From positions 1 to 8,282 of the forward strand of contig CAYPAS010000036.1 of NCBI GenBank assembly GCA_964408785.1: a DNA stretch of 8,282 nt. Reading direction: 5' to 3'. The notes under the pieces were generated by a model. The model worked only from the letters and a program-made list of their open reading frames with translations, searched no databases and was not told where the DNA came from. The first letter of the stretch is position 1, and each line of letters begins with the position of its first letter. Both the position numbers and the translations under genes were made by a program. The DNA comes from UBA12465 sp964408785 (GTDB lineage: Bacteria; Patescibacteriota; Patescibacteriia; Patescibacteriales; UBA12465). This document shows, piece after piece, positions 7,025 through 8,282 of the stretch.

Positions 7025-7606
7025 ATGATTGCTTATTTAAAGGGAAAAATTTTAGAAAAAAGAATTTCTTACGCGATTGTCGAGGTTGGTGGTATTGGTT
7101 ATCAGGTTTTTGCTACTGATAAATATTTAGCGACCCTGCCGATAAACCAAGAAGCGGCGGTTTATGTCTCTCAGATAATAAAAGAAGACGCTAATGATCT
7201 TTACGGTTTTAAAAGCCTGGATGAGTTAGAATTTTTTGAAATGCTTTTGACGGTCTCAGGTATTGGTCCAAAATCAGCCATGGCGATTATGTCTTTAGCG
7301 CCGGCTAATGAACTCTTGGCTGGTATTAGCGCCGGTAATGCTGAAATATTAACTAGGGTTTCCGGGGTCGGCAAAAAAACAGCAGAGAGATTGGTTTTAG
7401 AATTAAGGAATAAAGTTTCACGACTTTCTCTTTCCGCCGATTCTTTGCCTGGTGTTAGTTTTGCTGGTGATGAAATAGAAGCTTTAATGACTCTTGGCTA
7501 TTCGATTAATGAAGCTAAGGAAGCTCTCTCTTTGGTTGATCCGGAAATAAAAGATAGCGCTTCGCGCGTCAAAGCCGCTTTAAAATTAGCCGGCCGCAAG
7601 TCTTAA
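7025..7606 (+). CDS. ruvA: Holliday junction DNA helicase subunit RuvA
   Basis: RuvA binds four-way DNA junctions as a tetramer and loads the RuvB motor for branch migration in recombination and fork repair. The 193-aa length is normal. Domain I (OB fold, about 1-63) starts MIAYLKGKILEK and contains VEVGGIGYQVFA and the conserved NDLYGF (57-62). Domain II has two helix-hairpin-helix motifs, VSGIGPKSA (77-85) and VSGVGKKTAERLVLELRNK (112-130). Domain III (about 147-190, DEIEALMTLGYSINEAKEAL) is the RuvB contact module. The gene begins two bases after the stop of the U32 gene with only a distant AAGG, which suggests translational coupling. Neither ruvB nor ruvC adjoins it in this window. Confidence 0.97.
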   Translation: MIAYLKGKILEKRISYAIVEVGGIGYQVFATDKYLATLPINQEAAVYVSQIIKEDANDLYGFKSLDELEFFEMLLTVSGIGPKSAMAIMSLAPANELLAGISAGNAEILTRVSGVGKKTAERLVLELRNKVSRLSLSADSLPGVSFAGDEIEALMTLGYSINEAKEALSLVDPEIKDSASRVKAALKLAGRKS

Positions 7607-7615
7607 GATAAACAA

Positions 7616-8282
7616 ATGGATAACGATGATTTAAAATTTTTAATCTCAAAATCGGGCAGGGAATTATTGGAAAGCTTATCAGATTCAAGCGAGGCGGATT
7701 TAGTCCGCCTTTTAATGAAGTCCGACAAAGAACAGCGGCGCCACTTAACAGCCGCCGTCAATTTGATTTCTTGCCGGCGCCAAGCGGCGGGAAAATTTTC
7801 GAAAGCCAATGAAATGTTTTTCACTCTTTTGTCTTTGGAGCAATCAACCGGAGAAATAATCGCTGATTACATAGCGCAAAGATATGAACCGGATTGGCTG
7901 GTAGCCGATTTGACTTGTGGTTGCGGCGGTAATCTAATTTCTTTAGCTAAGCATTGCCGTTCTGTTATCGGCTTGGATATCAAGCCGGAAAATATTGCTA
8001 TCGCCGCCCTCAATTTGGATTCTTGGGGGTTAGGTGGAAAAGCGTCTTTAGAATTAGGTGATGTTGAAAAGGGGTTCCCGGAAGCGGATGCTTATTTTAT
8101 TGATCCGGCTAGAGATAGACCGGGAAAAAGCAAAACTCGATCGCTACTTAATTCTCGACCTAGTATAAATTCTTTGTTGCCGCTGATTAATAGTGACCGA
8201 CCCATGGGCATTAAAGCTTCGCCGGCCATTGATTATCGGGAGTTGGATATTTTTTCCGAAAAACCAGAGATAGAATTTATTT
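7616..8282 (+). CDS. THUMP-like class I SAM methyltransferase, 3' truncated by window end
   Basis: The frame from ATG 7616 is open to the window edge (222 complete codons plus one base). An N-terminal helical region includes KFSKANEMFFTLLSLEQST (60-78), the usual lead-in of this family. The SAM core follows: VADLTCGCGGN (96-106, motif I), IGLDIKPENIAIAALN (118-133, with Asp121), GDV (148-150), AYFIDPARDRPGK (159-171, the DPAR form of motif IV) and GIKASPAIDY (198-207). This order matches bacterial/archaeal methyltransferases annotated with a C-terminal THUMP-like domain, which would lie beyond the window. The family is presumed to modify RNA, but its substrate is not established. The usual DPARR is DPARD here. 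The gene starts nine bases after ruvA without a visible ribosome binding site. It is the last visible member of the operon. Confidence 0.82.
   Translation, partial: MDNDDLKFLISKSGRELLESLSDSSEADLVRLLMKSDKEQRRHLTAAVNLISCRRQAAGKFSKANEMFFTLLSLEQSTGEIIADYIAQRYEPDWLVADLTCGCGGNLISLAKHCRSVIGLDIKPENIAIAALNLDSWGLGGKASLELGDVEKGFPEADAYFIDPARDRPGKSKTRSLLNSRPSINSLLPLINSDRPMGIKASPAIDYRELDIFSEKPEIEFI

Noticed and set aside
999..7606. Recoding of UGA, since none of the seven visible stop codons is TGA
   Set aside because: No in-frame TGA occurs within any recognised gene and tryptophan is encoded by TGG, so the standard code is sufficient; seven stops are too few to infer bias.
7603..7824. 73-codon minus-strand frame after ruvA
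   Set aside because: The plus strand here encodes the N-terminus of the THUMP-like methyltransferase, with a recognisable KFSKANEMF...LEQST segment that runs off the window.

Overview
The window looks like a piece of a small, moderately AT-rich bacterial genome (GC around 40-43%, estimated by eye), with tightly packed genes and gaps of 2-18 bp inside the main gene run. The eukaryote/archaea-like (type 2) isoleucyl-tRNA synthetase, the SD-poor internal starts, the orphan slipin and the THUMP-like methyltransferase suggest a member of the Candidate Phyla Radiation (Patescibacteria). That is inference from gene content; no rRNA or marker phylogeny is available here. The standard genetic code fits: no reading frame is interrupted by UGA, and all six complete genes plus the 5'-truncated gene end in TAA or TAG.

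Layout. Positions 1-1001 hold the 3' part of a plus-strand protein-kinase-fold gene whose N-terminus lies outside the window. It converges with a 55-codon minus-strand gene (1016-1183). The two genes are only 14 bp apart and share one hairpin, flanked by T-runs on both strands, that contains both stop codons. The small gene has a near-consensus sigma-70-type promoter and a GGAG ribosome binding site. A weaker divergent promoter candidate for the next gene overlaps its promoter.

From 1281 to the right edge, six plus-strand genes run as a probable operon: a class I SAM methyltransferase (Methyltransf_11/23 type), ileS (type 2), a stomatin/slipin-like SPFH protein with one N-terminal membrane anchor, a U32-family tRNA hydroxylation protein (TrhP-like), ruvA, and a THUMP-like class I methyltransferase cut by the window end. 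No internal terminator is visible.

Functionally, the run mixes translation (tRNA-Ile charging, predicted wobble-uridine hydroxylation, a probable nucleic-acid methyltransferase) with Holliday junction processing (RuvA) and a membrane scaffold protein. I found no mobile element, CRISPR array, RNA gene, toxin-antitoxin pair or clearly new multi-gene system. The least explained items are the small convergent gene with its regulatory region and the truncated kinase-like gene.
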